This document shows, piece by piece, positions 51,661 through 60,042 of a stretch of 64,000 nt of DNA. Every line of letters begins with the position of its first letter. The stretch's first letter is position 1. The stretch is from Desulfosporosinus lacus DSM 15449. GTDB taxonomy: Bacteria > Bacillota > Desulfitobacteriia > Desulfitobacteriales > Desulfitobacteriaceae. The notes under the pieces are model-generated. The model made no database searches, was not told the origin of the DNA, and saw nothing but the letters and a program-made list of their open reading frames with translations. The position numbers were made by a program, and so were the translations under genes. The stretch is from the NCBI RefSeq assembly GCF_900129935.1, contig NZ_FQXJ01000007.1, positions 124,001 through 188,000 of the forward strand, given 5' to 3'.

Positions 51661-52386
51661 ATGGAGAGAATTGCCGTAATATCTGATATTCATGGGAATC
51701 TGCCCGCCTTAGAAGCTGTATTAGAAGATATTAAAAATAGAAGGATTGAGAGAATATTTTGTCTTGGAGATCTAGCCGGAAAAGGTCCAAGTTCAGCTGA
51801 GACTGTAGATATAATTAGACAACATTGCGAAGTAGTGATTAAGGGTAACTGGGACTACTATTTGACAGAACAAACGGGGCATGAAATTTTAACGTGGCAT
51901 CAGAGTATTCTGGGAGTCGAAAGACTGAACTATATGAAGGAATTGCCAATCTATAAAGAATTTTATATTAGTGGAAAGCTATTAAGACTGTGTCATGCAT
52001 CGCCGAATGATCTTTTTCATAGAGTCTACCTTTCAACTGAACAATGCAAGAGAATGAAATTATTTGAAGCGACATCAACACTTAATCTTGAAGCAGATGT
52101 GGTTGGATATGGAGATATACATGGCGCTCACGTAGATAATTTCGATGGAAAGACAATTTTTAATGTTGGAAGTGTTGGCAATCCACTTGATATAACCGAA
52201 GCTTCATATGGAATCATTGAAGGGAATTTAGATGATAAAAATAAAGGCCCATTTACAATATCACTTGTTAGGGTGCCCTATGATATTGAATTAGCAGTTT
52301 CTCATGCTGAATTAACGAATATGCCAGAGAAGCAAGAGTATATTAACGAATTAAAGACAGGGATATTCAGGGGGCGAAAAGCCTGA
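51661..52386 (+). CDS. Metallophosphoesterase (YfcE/MJ0936-like)
   Basis: This 241-residue protein has metal ligands in ISDIHGNLPALEAV, CLGDLAGKGP, IKGNWDYYL, CHASPND and GYGDIHGAHV, the calcineurin-like pattern D-x-H / GD / GNxD / H / GxxH. In the Pfam Metallophos_2 group, members hydrolyse phosphodiesters or phosphoproteins; the substrate is unknown here. ATG at 51661 with AAGGAGATC upstream is chosen; the frame is open 25 codons earlier without a signal. Confidence 0.85.
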   Translation: MERIAVISDIHGNLPALEAVLEDIKNRRIERIFCLGDLAGKGPSSAETVDIIRQHCEVVIKGNWDYYLTEQTGHEILTWHQSILGVERLNYMKELPIYKEFYISGKLLRLCHASPNDLFHRVYLSTEQCKRMKLFEATSTLNLEADVVGYGDIHGAHVDNFDGKTIFNVGSVGNPLDITEASYGIIEGNLDDKNKGPFTISLVRVPYDIELAVSHAELTNMPEKQEYINELKTGIFRGRKA

Positions 52387-52451
52387 GAGATACCTTTGAG
52401 TTGGGACCGATTCCGATGAATAATAACTAGCATAAGGCATAGAAAGGAGTG

Positions 52452-53240
52452 ATGAAAATCAATCGAAAAGTGAGAGGGCTTCTTTTCTTTTTAGGAACTA
52501 TCGGTATTCTAGATACTTTGTTGCTCTTTTTATCTAATGGGGGAATTAATTTAGGAACGATTTTACCAGGGGTCTTGGGAGGGATGTTGATTTTATCGGT
52601 TGTGGTCAAGGAACTTTTCTGGAAATCCATCCTTTTAAGAAAAGATAGACCATGGTTCATTAAGCTTCGTCAGGGTATTATTTCCTTATTCTTGATTGGA
52701 TTGATCTCATTTCTGGTAATCGAGGGGGAGATCATTGCTAATTCTCGCCCAGATCCAGTTGTCGAGGTGGACTATTTGATTATTTTAGGGGCAGGTCTGA
52801 ATGGAGAACAACTTTCCTGGACACTTTGGGAGCGGATGCAAAAGGGTCTAAACTATTTGGAGGCGCATCCCAAGGTAAAAGTAGTCCTTTCGGGGGGGCA
52901 AGGTCCTGGCGAAGGAATTTCTGAAGCGGAAGGAATGCGCCGTTTCTTGGTGGATCATGGGATTAAAGACGAACGTATCCTTAAAGAAGATCAATCTACA
53001 AGCACAATGGAAAACTTCCGCTTAAGTAAAGAAATATTAGCCCGTCAAGCGGGCTTTCAAAACTCAGAGACGGTTGCGGTGATCACAAATGACTTTCATC
53101 TCTTCCGCTCAAAAATTCTTGCTCAGCGCAATGGGTTAATCCCGGTGGGTATTCCGTCCCCAACACCCTGGTATATCGTGCCGAACGTTTATTTAAGAGA
53201 GTATTTTGCGGTCGTAAAATCCCTTGTTTTTGATTGGTAG
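52452..53240 (+). CDS. DUF218 (ElyC/YdcF-type) membrane protein
   Basis: This is a 262-residue protein with an N-terminal hydrophobic region (three membrane segments: LLFFLGTIGILDTLLLFL, ILPGVLGGMLILSVVV, IISLFLIGLISFLVI) and a DUF218 domain: DYLIILGAGL, LWERMQKGLNYLE, VVLSGGQGPGE, STSTMENFRLSKEIL and ITNDFHLFRSKILA. ElyC/YdcF proteins act in envelope biology, with unresolved chemistry. AAAGGAG lies close to the ATG at 52452. It is not similar beyond the domain to the SanA-like protein at 23661. Confidence 0.82.
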   Translation: MKINRKVRGLLFFLGTIGILDTLLLFLSNGGINLGTILPGVLGGMLILSVVVKELFWKSILLRKDRPWFIKLRQGIISLFLIGLISFLVIEGEIIANSRPDPVVEVDYLIILGAGLNGEQLSWTLWERMQKGLNYLEAHPKVKVVLSGGQGPGEGISEAEGMRRFLVDHGIKDERILKEDQSTSTMENFRLSKEILARQAGFQNSETVAVITNDFHLFRSKILAQRNGLIPVGIPSPTPWYIVPNVYLREYFAVVKSLVFDW

Positions 53241-53332
53241 CTTCACTAACAAGGTTGGAAATTGAAGTCATTAAAAAGGTATGAATTATGTGAAATGACC
53301 TTTATAAATATGAAAAGGTTGGAGTCTATGAG

Positions 53333-53953
53333 ATGGTTAATAGTATTAATAATAATGAGGAATCAGTAATAATCGTTTTACACGAGATATATGGAATCAA
53401 TCAGCATCTCAAATTGATTTGTGAACAATATTCAGCGGCTGGATACCGTGTTTTATGTCCGAATTTTGTGAAGTCGGGCGATTATTTCGATTACAGTAGA
53501 GAAGAAGAAGCTTACCAGTACTTCATTGAACATATTGGTTTCTATACAATGGTGGATGAAGTTAAGTCAATACTGTTGAAAGCTAAATCAGACTATAAAT
53601 ATGTATTTCTACTAGGGTTTAGCGTAGGAGCAACCTCAGCATGGATATGCAGTGACCTTGAAAATTCGGTAGACGGAATAATTTGTTACTATGGTTCCAG
53701 AATAAGGGACTATGAAAGCATAACTCCCAATTGCCCGGTATTATTAATCTTCGCTGAAGAAGAAAAGTCATTTAATGTTCGGGAATTGACAAGTTCCCTT
53801 GGACAAAAGAAATTTGTAGATGTACACGTGTTAAATGGAAAACACGGATTTAATGATCCATTTTCCAATCGCTACAACGAGAAATGTCAACAAATCGCTC
53901 AAGATCTGGCAGATGGGTTTTTAATAAGGGTAAAAGAAGGACCGGAGGTTTAA
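53333..53953 (+). CDS. Dienelactone hydrolase family alpha/beta hydrolase
   Basis: This is a 206-residue cytoplasmic hydrolase. VIIVLHEIYGINQHLKLICEQYSAAGY is the DLH opening, and the nucleophile elbow reads LGFSVGATSAW, with Ser instead of the Cys of true dienelactone hydrolases. The acid/base residues fall in IFAEEEKSF and NGKHGFNDPF. Substrate unknown. GTTGGAGTC upstream of the ATG. It directly precedes the WYL regulator and may lie in its regulon. Confidence 0.82.
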   Translation: MVNSINNNEESVIIVLHEIYGINQHLKLICEQYSAAGYRVLCPNFVKSGDYFDYSREEEAYQYFIEHIGFYTMVDEVKSILLKAKSDYKYVFLLGFSVGATSAWICSDLENSVDGIICYYGSRIRDYESITPNCPVLLIFAEEEKSFNVRELTSSLGQKKFVDVHVLNGKHGFNDPFSNRYNEKCQQIAQDLADGFLIRVKEGPEV

Positions 53954-53960
53954 TAATCTT

Positions 53961-53983
53961 AATATGACATGTTGTTGTCATTT
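53961..53983 (+). promoter_or_regulatory. Operator-like palindrome upstream of the WYL regulator gene
   Basis: The sequence AATATGACA, three bases, TGTTGTCAT matches the palindrome at 54922-54951 in both half-sites and spacing. It lies just before the regulator's TATAAT-like box (53992-53997), suggesting autoregulation. Confidence 0.6.
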
Positions 53984-53995
53984 CCTTGAGGTATA

Positions 53996-54913
53996 ATGAT
54001 AACAGGTGATAAGATGCAAATTAATAGATTGTTTGAAATCGTATATAGCCTTCTTAATAGCAAAACAATAACCGCTAAAGAATTATCTGAGCGGTTCGAG
54101 GTGTCTGTGCGCACAATTTACAGAGATATTGAAGCCTTAAGCAACGCTGGGATACCGGTGTATATGAGCAGAGGCAAAGGCGGAGGAATCAGCCTCCTTG
54201 ACAATTTTGTACTCAATAGATCAGTCTTGTCAGATACTGAACAGACTGAAATACTAACTGCTTTGCAAACCTTAAATGCTATAAATTATCCTGACGTAGA
54301 CACTATTATCGCTAAGTTAGGGGCACTCTTTGATAAAGAAGATTATAATTGGATTGACGTAGATTTTTCCAATTGGGGTAGTAAGGACAGAGGAACGTTC
54401 AATCTGTTAAAAACCTCAATTGTTAACAGAAGAGTTATTACCTTCAATTATTTTAGCTCCTACGGAGAAAAAACATTCAGAACTGTAGAGCCATTGCAAC
54501 TGTGGTTTAAGGATAAAGCATGGTATTTGAAGGGTCGCTGTTTATTAAAACAAGCCTTTAGAATCTTCAAACTTAATCGAATGAAAAATCTACGAATGAC
54601 TGAAGAATCATTTGAAAAAGAATCAGTGAAAGAACTTGTGAACGAGCCCGCCCAAGGAATCAATTTCCAGAGGGTTGACTTAAAATTGCGTTTTAAACCA
54701 TCTGTCGCCTATCGTGTATATGATGAATTTGACGAAAATGAGATTGTTAAAAATTCCGATGGAAGTTTTAATGTAAGTGTTTCATATCCTGAAGATGAAT
54801 GGGTTTATGGATATATTCTATCCTTCGGCAGCTTTGTTGAGGTTATAGAACCCAAGCATATTCAGGATATTATTATTGAGAGGTTAGAAGAGACTTTAAA
54901 ACAATATAAATAG
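53996..54913 (+). CDS. HTH and WYL-domain transcriptional regulator (YafY/DeoR type)
   Basis: This 305-residue regulator has an N-terminal winged helix (KTITAKELSERFEVSVRTIYRDIEALSNAGIPVYMSRGKGGG, about 25-67), a central WYL domain (TFNYFSSYGEKTFRTVEPLQLWFKDKAWYLKGRC) and the C-terminal WCX extension. WYL proteins sense small ligands or nucleic acids. Start is either the ATG at 53996 or the one at 54014 (ACAGGTGA upstream), which gives MQINRLFEIVYSLL; the second is more usual for the family. Its likely operator repeats in front of the next operon. Confidence 0.87.
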   Translation: MITGDKMQINRLFEIVYSLLNSKTITAKELSERFEVSVRTIYRDIEALSNAGIPVYMSRGKGGGISLLDNFVLNRSVLSDTEQTEILTALQTLNAINYPDVDTIIAKLGALFDKEDYNWIDVDFSNWGSKDRGTFNLLKTSIVNRRVITFNYFSSYGEKTFRTVEPLQLWFKDKAWYLKGRCLLKQAFRIFKLNRMKNLRMTEESFEKESVKELVNEPAQGINFQRVDLKLRFKPSVAYRVYDEFDENEIVKNSDGSFNVSVSYPEDEWVYGYILSFGSFVEVIEPKHIQDIIIERLEETLKQYK

Positions 54914-54921
54914 TCCATAGG

Positions 54922-54951
54922 GGTAATATGACACTATGTCGTCATATTACC
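54922..54951 (+). promoter_or_regulatory. Operator-like palindrome upstream of the GyrI-like gene
   Basis: GGTAATATGAC and GTCATATTACC are perfect 11-bp inverted arms around eight bases. It contains AATATGACA-N3-TGTCGTCAT, the same site as at 53961-53983. It is probably bound by the WYL regulator. Confidence 0.65.
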
Positions 54952-55036
54952 CATGGTATCCTTTGTATATCAACGATCTACACGGAGGAACTGATCATTA
55001 AGTACCGTGTGGCGTTAATCAAAGGAGGGCGAGACT

Positions 55037-55498
55037 ATGGATTATGAAGTTGTTCTTGTGGAAGAAAAGACAGTAGTCGGGCTTATGGTTACCACCACCA
55101 ATGAAGAAAACCGGGCAATGACAGATATTGGAATGCTTTGGGGAGAATTCTTGCAGGCAGGGGTCTATGATTCTATATCTAATAAGATTAATGCCAAAGG
55201 GATTGGGCTCTATACTGACTATGAAGGAGACTTTACAAAGCCTTATAAGTTTTTAGCGTGCTGCGAGGTTAGCGAAGCCACTGACATAGCAAAGATGGTT
55301 GTAAAAATGATCCCGCGTGGGAACTATGCCAAGTTCATTGTCAAGGGGCACATGCAACATGCGGTAGCCGAATTTTGGTCAAATCTGTGGGGATTATCGC
55401 TGGACCGTAAATACAGCTCAGACTTTGAAGAATATCAAAATAATTCTAATGATATGGAAAATCAAGAAATACATATTTATATTGCTGTGAATGATTAG
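55037..55498 (+). CDS. GyrI-like / AraC effector-binding domain protein
   Basis: This 153-residue stand-alone SHS2-fold protein opens DYEVVLVEEKTVVGLMVTTTNEE, has GIGLYTDYEGDFTKPYKFLACCEVSE and PRGNYAKFIVKGHMQHAVAEFW, and ends IHIYIAVND, the standard GyrI-like layout. These proteins bind, and in some cases hydrolyse, small hydrophobic toxic compounds. AAAGGAGGG precedes the ATG. It forms an operon with the radical SAM gene 15 bases downstream and likely answers to the WYL regulator. Confidence 0.87.
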   Translation: MDYEVVLVEEKTVVGLMVTTTNEENRAMTDIGMLWGEFLQAGVYDSISNKINAKGIGLYTDYEGDFTKPYKFLACCEVSEATDIAKMVVKMIPRGNYAKFIVKGHMQHAVAEFWSNLWGLSLDRKYSSDFEEYQNNSNDMENQEIHIYIAVND

Positions 55499-55513
55499 AG
55501 AAAGGGCTTCAAT

Positions 55514-56398
55514 ATGGATTTCATACCGGCGAAAGCTATTTTATCAGGTTATAGTGGGGATAATAATTGGTTTGGAAACAACTACAACATGAATATTTAC
55601 AAAGGGTGTAATCACGGGTGTATCTATTGCGACAGCCGAAGTGAGTGTTACCATGTTGAGAACTTTGATAAGGTGAGAGCTAAGGAAAATGCTCTTACCT
55701 TAATTCATCGTGAGCTTAAGTCAAAGCGCAGAACGGGAGTCATAGGTACAGGCGCAATGAGCGATCCATACAACCCTTTTGAAAAGGAATATAAACTGAC
55801 GAGAGGTGCCTTAGAGCTTATTAACACTTATCGCTTTGGCGTTTCAATTGCTACAAAAAGTGATTTGATTACACGGGATATAGATCTGTTAAAAAAAATA
55901 CGCCAGCATTCTCCTGTTCTCATTAAGCTGACAATTACCACTTGTGATGATGAGCTTTGCAAAAAGATCGAGCCTAATGCGGCAGTATCCTCGAAGCGTT
56001 TTTCTGCCCTTAAACAGTTGTCTGAGAACGGTATTTTTGCGGGGGTACTGCTGATGCCAGTTTTGCCGTTTATTGAGGATAATGAGGAGAACATTAGTGG
56101 GATTATTCGTATTGCCCATGAAAACAGTGCAAAATTTATATACCCTGCCTTCGGCGTAACACTCAGGCAAAATCAAAGGGATTGGTATTACAAAAAATTA
56201 GATGAAATTTTTCCGAATCTTAAAGAGAGCTACATTCGTAAATTCGGTAATTCTTATGAGTGCAGTTCACCAAAAGCCGATCAGCTTTGGAAGTTGTGTA
56301 AGAGTGAGTGTGAAAAGCTGGGAATTCTTTTTAAAATGGATGAAATTATAAAAGGTTACAAGCGAGGGTATGGCGAACGTCAGCTTACGCTGTTTTAG
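55514..56398 (+). CDS. Radical SAM protein (SPL-like family)
   Basis: This 294-residue protein has the radical SAM cluster motif CNHGCIYCDSRSECY at residues 33-47, following AILSGYSG..NWFGNNYNMNIYKG. GVIGTGAMSDPYNPFEK and SIATKSDLITRDIDLL are typical of the Rv2578c/SplB-related radical SAM proteins. The reaction is unknown; SplB itself repairs spore DNA photoproduct. AGAAAGGGC lies before the ATG. Co-transcribed with the GyrI-like gene, a frequent clostridial pairing in my experience of such loci. Confidence 0.85.
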   Translation: MDFIPAKAILSGYSGDNNWFGNNYNMNIYKGCNHGCIYCDSRSECYHVENFDKVRAKENALTLIHRELKSKRRTGVIGTGAMSDPYNPFEKEYKLTRGALELINTYRFGVSIATKSDLITRDIDLLKKIRQHSPVLIKLTITTCDDELCKKIEPNAAVSSKRFSALKQLSENGIFAGVLLMPVLPFIEDNEENISGIIRIAHENSAKFIYPAFGVTLRQNQRDWYYKKLDEIFPNLKESYIRKFGNSYECSSPKADQLWKLCKSECEKLGILFKMDEIIKGYKRGYGERQLTLF

Positions 56399-56489
56399 GG
56401 GTTGTTATAAGACAGTTAAGAGTATAACATTATCACCGAAAGTGCCCCAAAGCAGTGAAAGATACAGTATAAAACTGAAGGAAGCATAG

Positions 56490-56532
56490 AAAGAGCATTA
56501 ACAAACTAATTCAAGTTATGTTAATGCTCTTT
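56490..56532. terminator. Bidirectional terminator
   Basis: AAAGAGCATTAACA / TGTTAATGCTCTTT, 14-bp perfect stem with a 15-base loop between the radical SAM gene and a possible minus-strand small gene. Confidence 0.85.
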
Positions 56533-56574
56533 AATTAGGCACATGCGCTTATCATTTTCTAAACGAAGAAATAT

Positions 56575-56730
56575 TCATGGAAGATCTGGATGAATAGTTG
56601 TCCATTGGGAGGCGTGTTGATATGCCTTATGTTCTTTTCCTGCAATCATTTTTGTCTGAGAGTCAGTATCTAATGGCTCGATACATTCTTGATAAAGATC
56701 TAAAGAAATAAATTCGTAATCAGTTGACAT
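56575..56730 (-). CDS. Possible 51-residue acidic protein
   Basis: A frame on the minus strand, ATG with AAGAAGGGATTGG upstream, encodes MSTDYEFISLDLYQECIEPL followed by a hydrophilic stretch with HKAYQHASQWTTIHPDLP. The composition is protein-like (balanced acidic and aromatic residues), and a bidirectional terminator follows its stop. No family recognised. The remaining 56731-57059 gap is AT-rich, with no other gene seen. Confidence 0.45.
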   Translation of the reverse strand: MSTDYEFISLDLYQECIEPLDTDSQTKMIAGKEHKAYQHASQWTTIHPDLP

Positions 56731-57059
56731 TTTTTCCAATCCCTTCTTTCAAGTAATTATCGTTTAGGCGAATATTCAGTTAGGTCATTTTAAATTGTGT
56801 AAATATCATTGGAATTATGCATGATGCATGATAGATAGGAAGACAATGAAAGCTCTCAAAACAGTGATATACTGGAGCTTACCAATATTCATGCTATAAT
56901 ATACTGAACAAGTTATATTAATCTTAGAAGAAAAGATGAATGCTTTGGAGAGTATTAAATATTAAATGTGAACGCAGGGTATATGATTCCAGACTTAATC
57001 ACACGCATATGTGTATGCACAATTAATTTTACCCAGGCATTATTAGGAGTGAATTACAG

Positions 57060-57992
57060 TTGGAATTACGGTTATTAAAAAACAAAAAAATAGCCTATAC
57101 TAATTTAGCACTTTGCATTTTATTATGGGCCTCTATACCCGTAGCAACAAAAAAAATGCTATTGGAGCTGGATAGTTTACAGATTTTGTTTTATTCGACA
57201 TTCTTCTCAACGCTAGTGCTTGGGATATTAATAGTATTCCAGAAGAAAGTTAATTTCTTGAAAAGATATACCAAGAGTCAATATAGTATAATGCTTCTGC
57301 TTGGCTTCCTGGGAAATTATTTGTATTATGTTTTTTTGTACGGAGCACTAAGTAAAACAACAGCTTCTGAAGGTTTTATCTTGGCCTACACTTGGCCTAT
57401 TATAGTGCTCGTCTTGTCCTTTATAATACTTAAAGATAAGCTCACGATACAAAAGGTTGTAGGAATTTCGATCAGCTTTTTTGGGATAATTGTAATAACT
57501 ACTAAAGGAAATATAGCAACATTTAATTTAACCAATTTCCAAGGAGATCTATTGGCACTTAGTGGAGCTTTTGTTTTTGCATTGTTCTCTGTGCTAGGTA
57601 AAAAGTATAACTTTGACAAAACAATAAGTGTTTTTATCTATTTCTTATCGGCATTAATATTCATTATTCCAACGGCTTTGATGTTTTCAGAAATTATTTT
57701 GCCAAGCGTTAATGTTTGGCTATGGATTATTTATAATGGAGTCTTTGTTAATGGTATTTCTTATATATTTTGGTTTAAAGCTTTAGAAGAGGGAGAGACT
57801 CATATCATCTCTAATTTGCTTTACTTGACTCCGTTTATATCCCTAATTTACATTTTAATATTTTTAGATGAGAAGATACTAATGAGTGCAATAATTGGTG
57901 GCGTAGTGATTGTTATGGGTGTTTCATCCCAATATATACCATTGAATAGGAATAAGGAGTTAGATGAGATTGATAGACATTGTGATATGTAG
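57060..57992 (+). CDS. DMT superfamily transporter with two EamA domains
   Basis: This 310-residue membrane protein has ten predicted helices in two EamA repeats (ALCILLWASIPVATKKML and GDLLALSGAFVFALFSVLGKKY open the two halves). The end of the first half reads GFILAYTWPIIVLVLSFIIL. DMT proteins mostly export amino acids or other metabolites. TTG start with TTAGGAGTG upstream. It overlaps the B3/B4 gene by 29 bases, implying a joint role. Confidence 0.85.
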   Translation: MELRLLKNKKIAYTNLALCILLWASIPVATKKMLLELDSLQILFYSTFFSTLVLGILIVFQKKVNFLKRYTKSQYSIMLLLGFLGNYLYYVFLYGALSKTTASEGFILAYTWPIIVLVLSFIILKDKLTIQKVVGISISFFGIIVITTKGNIATFNLTNFQGDLLALSGAFVFALFSVLGKKYNFDKTISVFIYFLSALIFIIPTALMFSEIILPSVNVWLWIIYNGVFVNGISYIFWFKALEEGETHIISNLLYLTPFISLIYILIFLDEKILMSAIIGGVVIVMGVSSQYIPLNRNKELDEIDRHCDM

Positions 57993-58632
57993 CGAATTAA
58001 AAACAATTTGTCCTAATATTAAACTTGGATGTATTCAAGCAAATGTAAAGGTTGACAGCAGTGCTGACAGTCTATGGGAGGAAATAAATAATTATTGCGA
58101 TGTTCTAAAACGGCAAATACATATAGAAGAATTGGAAGCCTTACCCGGGATTAATGATGGAAGAGAAGCTTATAAAAGATTAGGTAAAGCGCCCAGTAGA
58201 TACAGGCTGTCTTCAGAAGCATTAATTAGAAGGGTCTTACAAGGAAAAGGAGTTTATAGAATAAACAATATTGTTGACATTAATAATCTAATATCATTGA
58301 AGTCAATGTTACCGGTCGGGTCGTATAATGTCAAAAACTTGCATTCTCCTATCTCCTTAAGGATAGGTAAAGAAGGAGAACAGTATAAAGGCATAGGTAA
58401 AGACCTTGTAAATATAAATAGTCTTCCCGTGTTAACAGATTCTATTAGTAGTTTTGGAAGTCCTACAAGTGATTCGGAGAGAGCAATGATCACAAATAAT
58501 GTCAGCCAAATACTGATGTGTATTTATTCTTTTAGTGTCAAAATTAATATTGAAGAATATCTTCAACTTGCTAGAGGACTTTTGGAAAAATATGCTAATG
58601 GAACACAGATTAAGACGAAAATAATTGAGTAA
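57964..58632 (+). CDS. Stand-alone B3/B4 domain protein (PheRS-beta-like)
   Basis: This 222-residue protein carries the B3/B4 domain found in the beta subunit of phenylalanyl-tRNA synthetase, where it edits Tyr-tRNA. GREAYKRLGKAPSRYRLSSEALIRRVLQGKGVYRINNIVDINNLISL and PVGSYNVKN are the family signature. Free-standing versions are of uncertain role; tRNA editing or sensing of an amino acid is suggested. The first 29 bases lie inside the transporter gene, a strong sign of translational coupling to amino-acid export. Confidence 0.85.
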   Translation: MRLIDIVICSELKTICPNIKLGCIQANVKVDSSADSLWEEINNYCDVLKRQIHIEELEALPGINDGREAYKRLGKAPSRYRLSSEALIRRVLQGKGVYRINNIVDINNLISLKSMLPVGSYNVKNLHSPISLRIGKEGEQYKGIGKDLVNINSLPVLTDSISSFGSPTSDSERAMITNNVSQILMCIYSFSVKINIEEYLQLARGLLEKYANGTQIKTKIIE

Positions 58633-58645
58633 GAGTTCCTTATGC

Positions 58646-58689
58646 AGAACGACAAGGCTGAAACGAATTTGTTTCAGCCTTGTCGTTCT
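58646..58689. terminator. Long bidirectional terminator
   Basis: AGAACGACAAGGCTGAAAC / GTTTCAGCCTTGTCGTTCT, 19-bp perfect stem with a 6-base loop, between convergent B3/B4 and htrA genes. Confidence 0.93.
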
Positions 58690-58711
58690 TATTCCGATAA
58701 CGATTGATTTT

Positions 58712-59935
58712 TTAAGTCGAAGATAATTCTCCTAGAATTGCTTCTGCTTGCTTAGTTTGTCCATCCCGGATATAGGTTATGGTTACTTTGTCGCCTACCT
58801 TGTTTTTATAGAGCTCACGAATTAGGTCCGAAGAATTTTGAATTTGGCCATCGTTAATCTTGGTAATGACATCGCCCTGTTGAATTCCGGCCTTTGCAGC
58901 TGGACCATTTTGCGTTACTCCTGAAATGTAGGCCCCTTGGGGTTTATTGTTAGTTTTAGCGTAAGTATTGTATTGATCATCGGTGCTGACTAAAAGGGCT
59001 GGATGCGTGGCTACTCCTGAAGCGATCAGCTGTTGAATTGTTGGCAAGGCGTCTGAAATTGGAATTGCAAAGCCCATTCCTTCAAAGCCTGTTTCGGCAT
59101 ATTTCACCGAGTTAATGCCGATAACCTGTCCTTGATAATTCACAAGCGGTCCGCCGCTATTACCAGGGTTTATGGCTGCGTCTGTTTGAATTAGATTGTA
59201 ACTCGCAACGCCTTGGAGGTTTAGGGTGCGATTGGTGGCTGAGATGACTCCCGTAGTTACGGAACGTGCAAATTCATCGCCGCCAGGATTTCCAATTGCA
59301 ACCACAGATTCACCGACTTCAACTTTTGAAGAATCTCCTAGCGCTACCGCGGTAAGGTTTGTTGTATCCGAAATCTGCAATACCGCAAGATCTGTGCGCG
59401 GATCAGCGCCAATGAGTTTCGCATCAAGAGAACGTCCATCACTTAGACTGACAGTGATTTTTTGGGCACCCTCAATCACATGATTATTGGTCACAATATA
59501 GCCCTTTTCAGCATCAATGATAAACCCTGAGCCGCTTCCAGCCTCCTGGAGATTGGAGTTTCCTGAAAAACCTCGACTCGATTGGAGGTTTGAAACCCCC
59601 ACAACTGCGGGACCCACATTTTTAGCAATTTGCGCTACAGGGTAAATAGTTTCATCGGCTGTATAATTAGCAACTTGTGTAAACGAGGAATTAGTTGTCT
59701 GCAGTGGTGAGGAAGTGTTTGCCGGGTAAATATAAGGGACTGCGGCAACAGTAGTCAGGCCGCCAATGACGGCACTGATTAAACAGAGACTGGCGTAGGT
59801 AACAACCTTTCTCTTCGGTTTATGGTGGGGGATAGGTTGTTGTACGGCGGACAATATTTCGATTTCCTTTACCGCGTCAGTGTTATCTGTAGGGCCGTAA
59901 ATATCATTGAGCGTTGAGCGAAATTCTTCTTCCAT
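58712..59935 (-). CDS. htrA: HtrA/DegP-like serine protease with PDZ domain
   Basis: This is a 407-residue membrane-anchored protease. A cytoplasmic N-terminal ~50 residues is followed by one membrane helix (YASLCLISAVIGGLTTVAAVPYIY), a linker, then a trypsin-like domain with His in IVTNNHVIEGA, Asp in DPRTDLAVLQI and Ser in NPGNSGGPL. A C-terminal PDZ domain follows (PQGAYISGVTQNGPAAKAGIQQGDVI). It degrades misfolded envelope proteins. ATG at 59935 has AAAGGAGG upstream; the frame is open a further 12 codons, but these lie in the transposon end. Its leader contains a small IS605-type element ending at the ribosome-binding site. Confidence 0.92.
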   Translation of the reverse strand: MEEEFRSTLNDIYGPTDNTDAVKEIEILSAVQQPIPHHKPKRKVVTYASLCLISAVIGGLTTVAAVPYIYPANTSSPLQTTNSSFTQVANYTADETIYPVAQIAKNVGPAVVGVSNLQSSRGFSGNSNLQEAGSGSGFIIDAEKGYIVTNNHVIEGAQKITVSLSDGRSLDAKLIGADPRTDLAVLQISDTTNLTAVALGDSSKVEVGESVVAIGNPGGDEFARSVTTGVISATNRTLNLQGVASYNLIQTDAAINPGNSGGPLVNYQGQVIGINSVKYAETGFEGMGFAIPISDALPTIQQLIASGVATHPALLVSTDDQYNTYAKTNNKPQGAYISGVTQNGPAAKAGIQQGDVITKINDGQIQNSSDLIRELYKNKVGDKVTITYIRDGQTKQAEAILGELSST

Positions 59936-59947
59936 ACTTATGTCCTC

Positions 59948-60042
59948 CTTTATCAATTCCGAGACACCCACTTCTTTAAGGGGGTGTTAGACTCCCCCAC
60001 CGAAGTCTCGATGTTCAGCTTTAGCTGAACGAGTTCACTAGC
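59948..60042. mobile_element. MITE-like IS200/IS605-type mini-element
   Basis: About 95 bases share both ends with the element at 17629-17938: CTTTATCAATT..GAGACACCCACTTCTT on the left and CACCGAAGTCTCGATGTTCAGC...GAACGAGTTCACTAG on the right. Between are only 13-15 bases. The left hairpin (CACCC...GGGTG) is slightly degraded; the right hairpin GTTCAGC TTTA GCTGAAC is intact. It has no coding capacity. It directly abuts the htrA ribosome-binding site. Confidence 0.75.
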
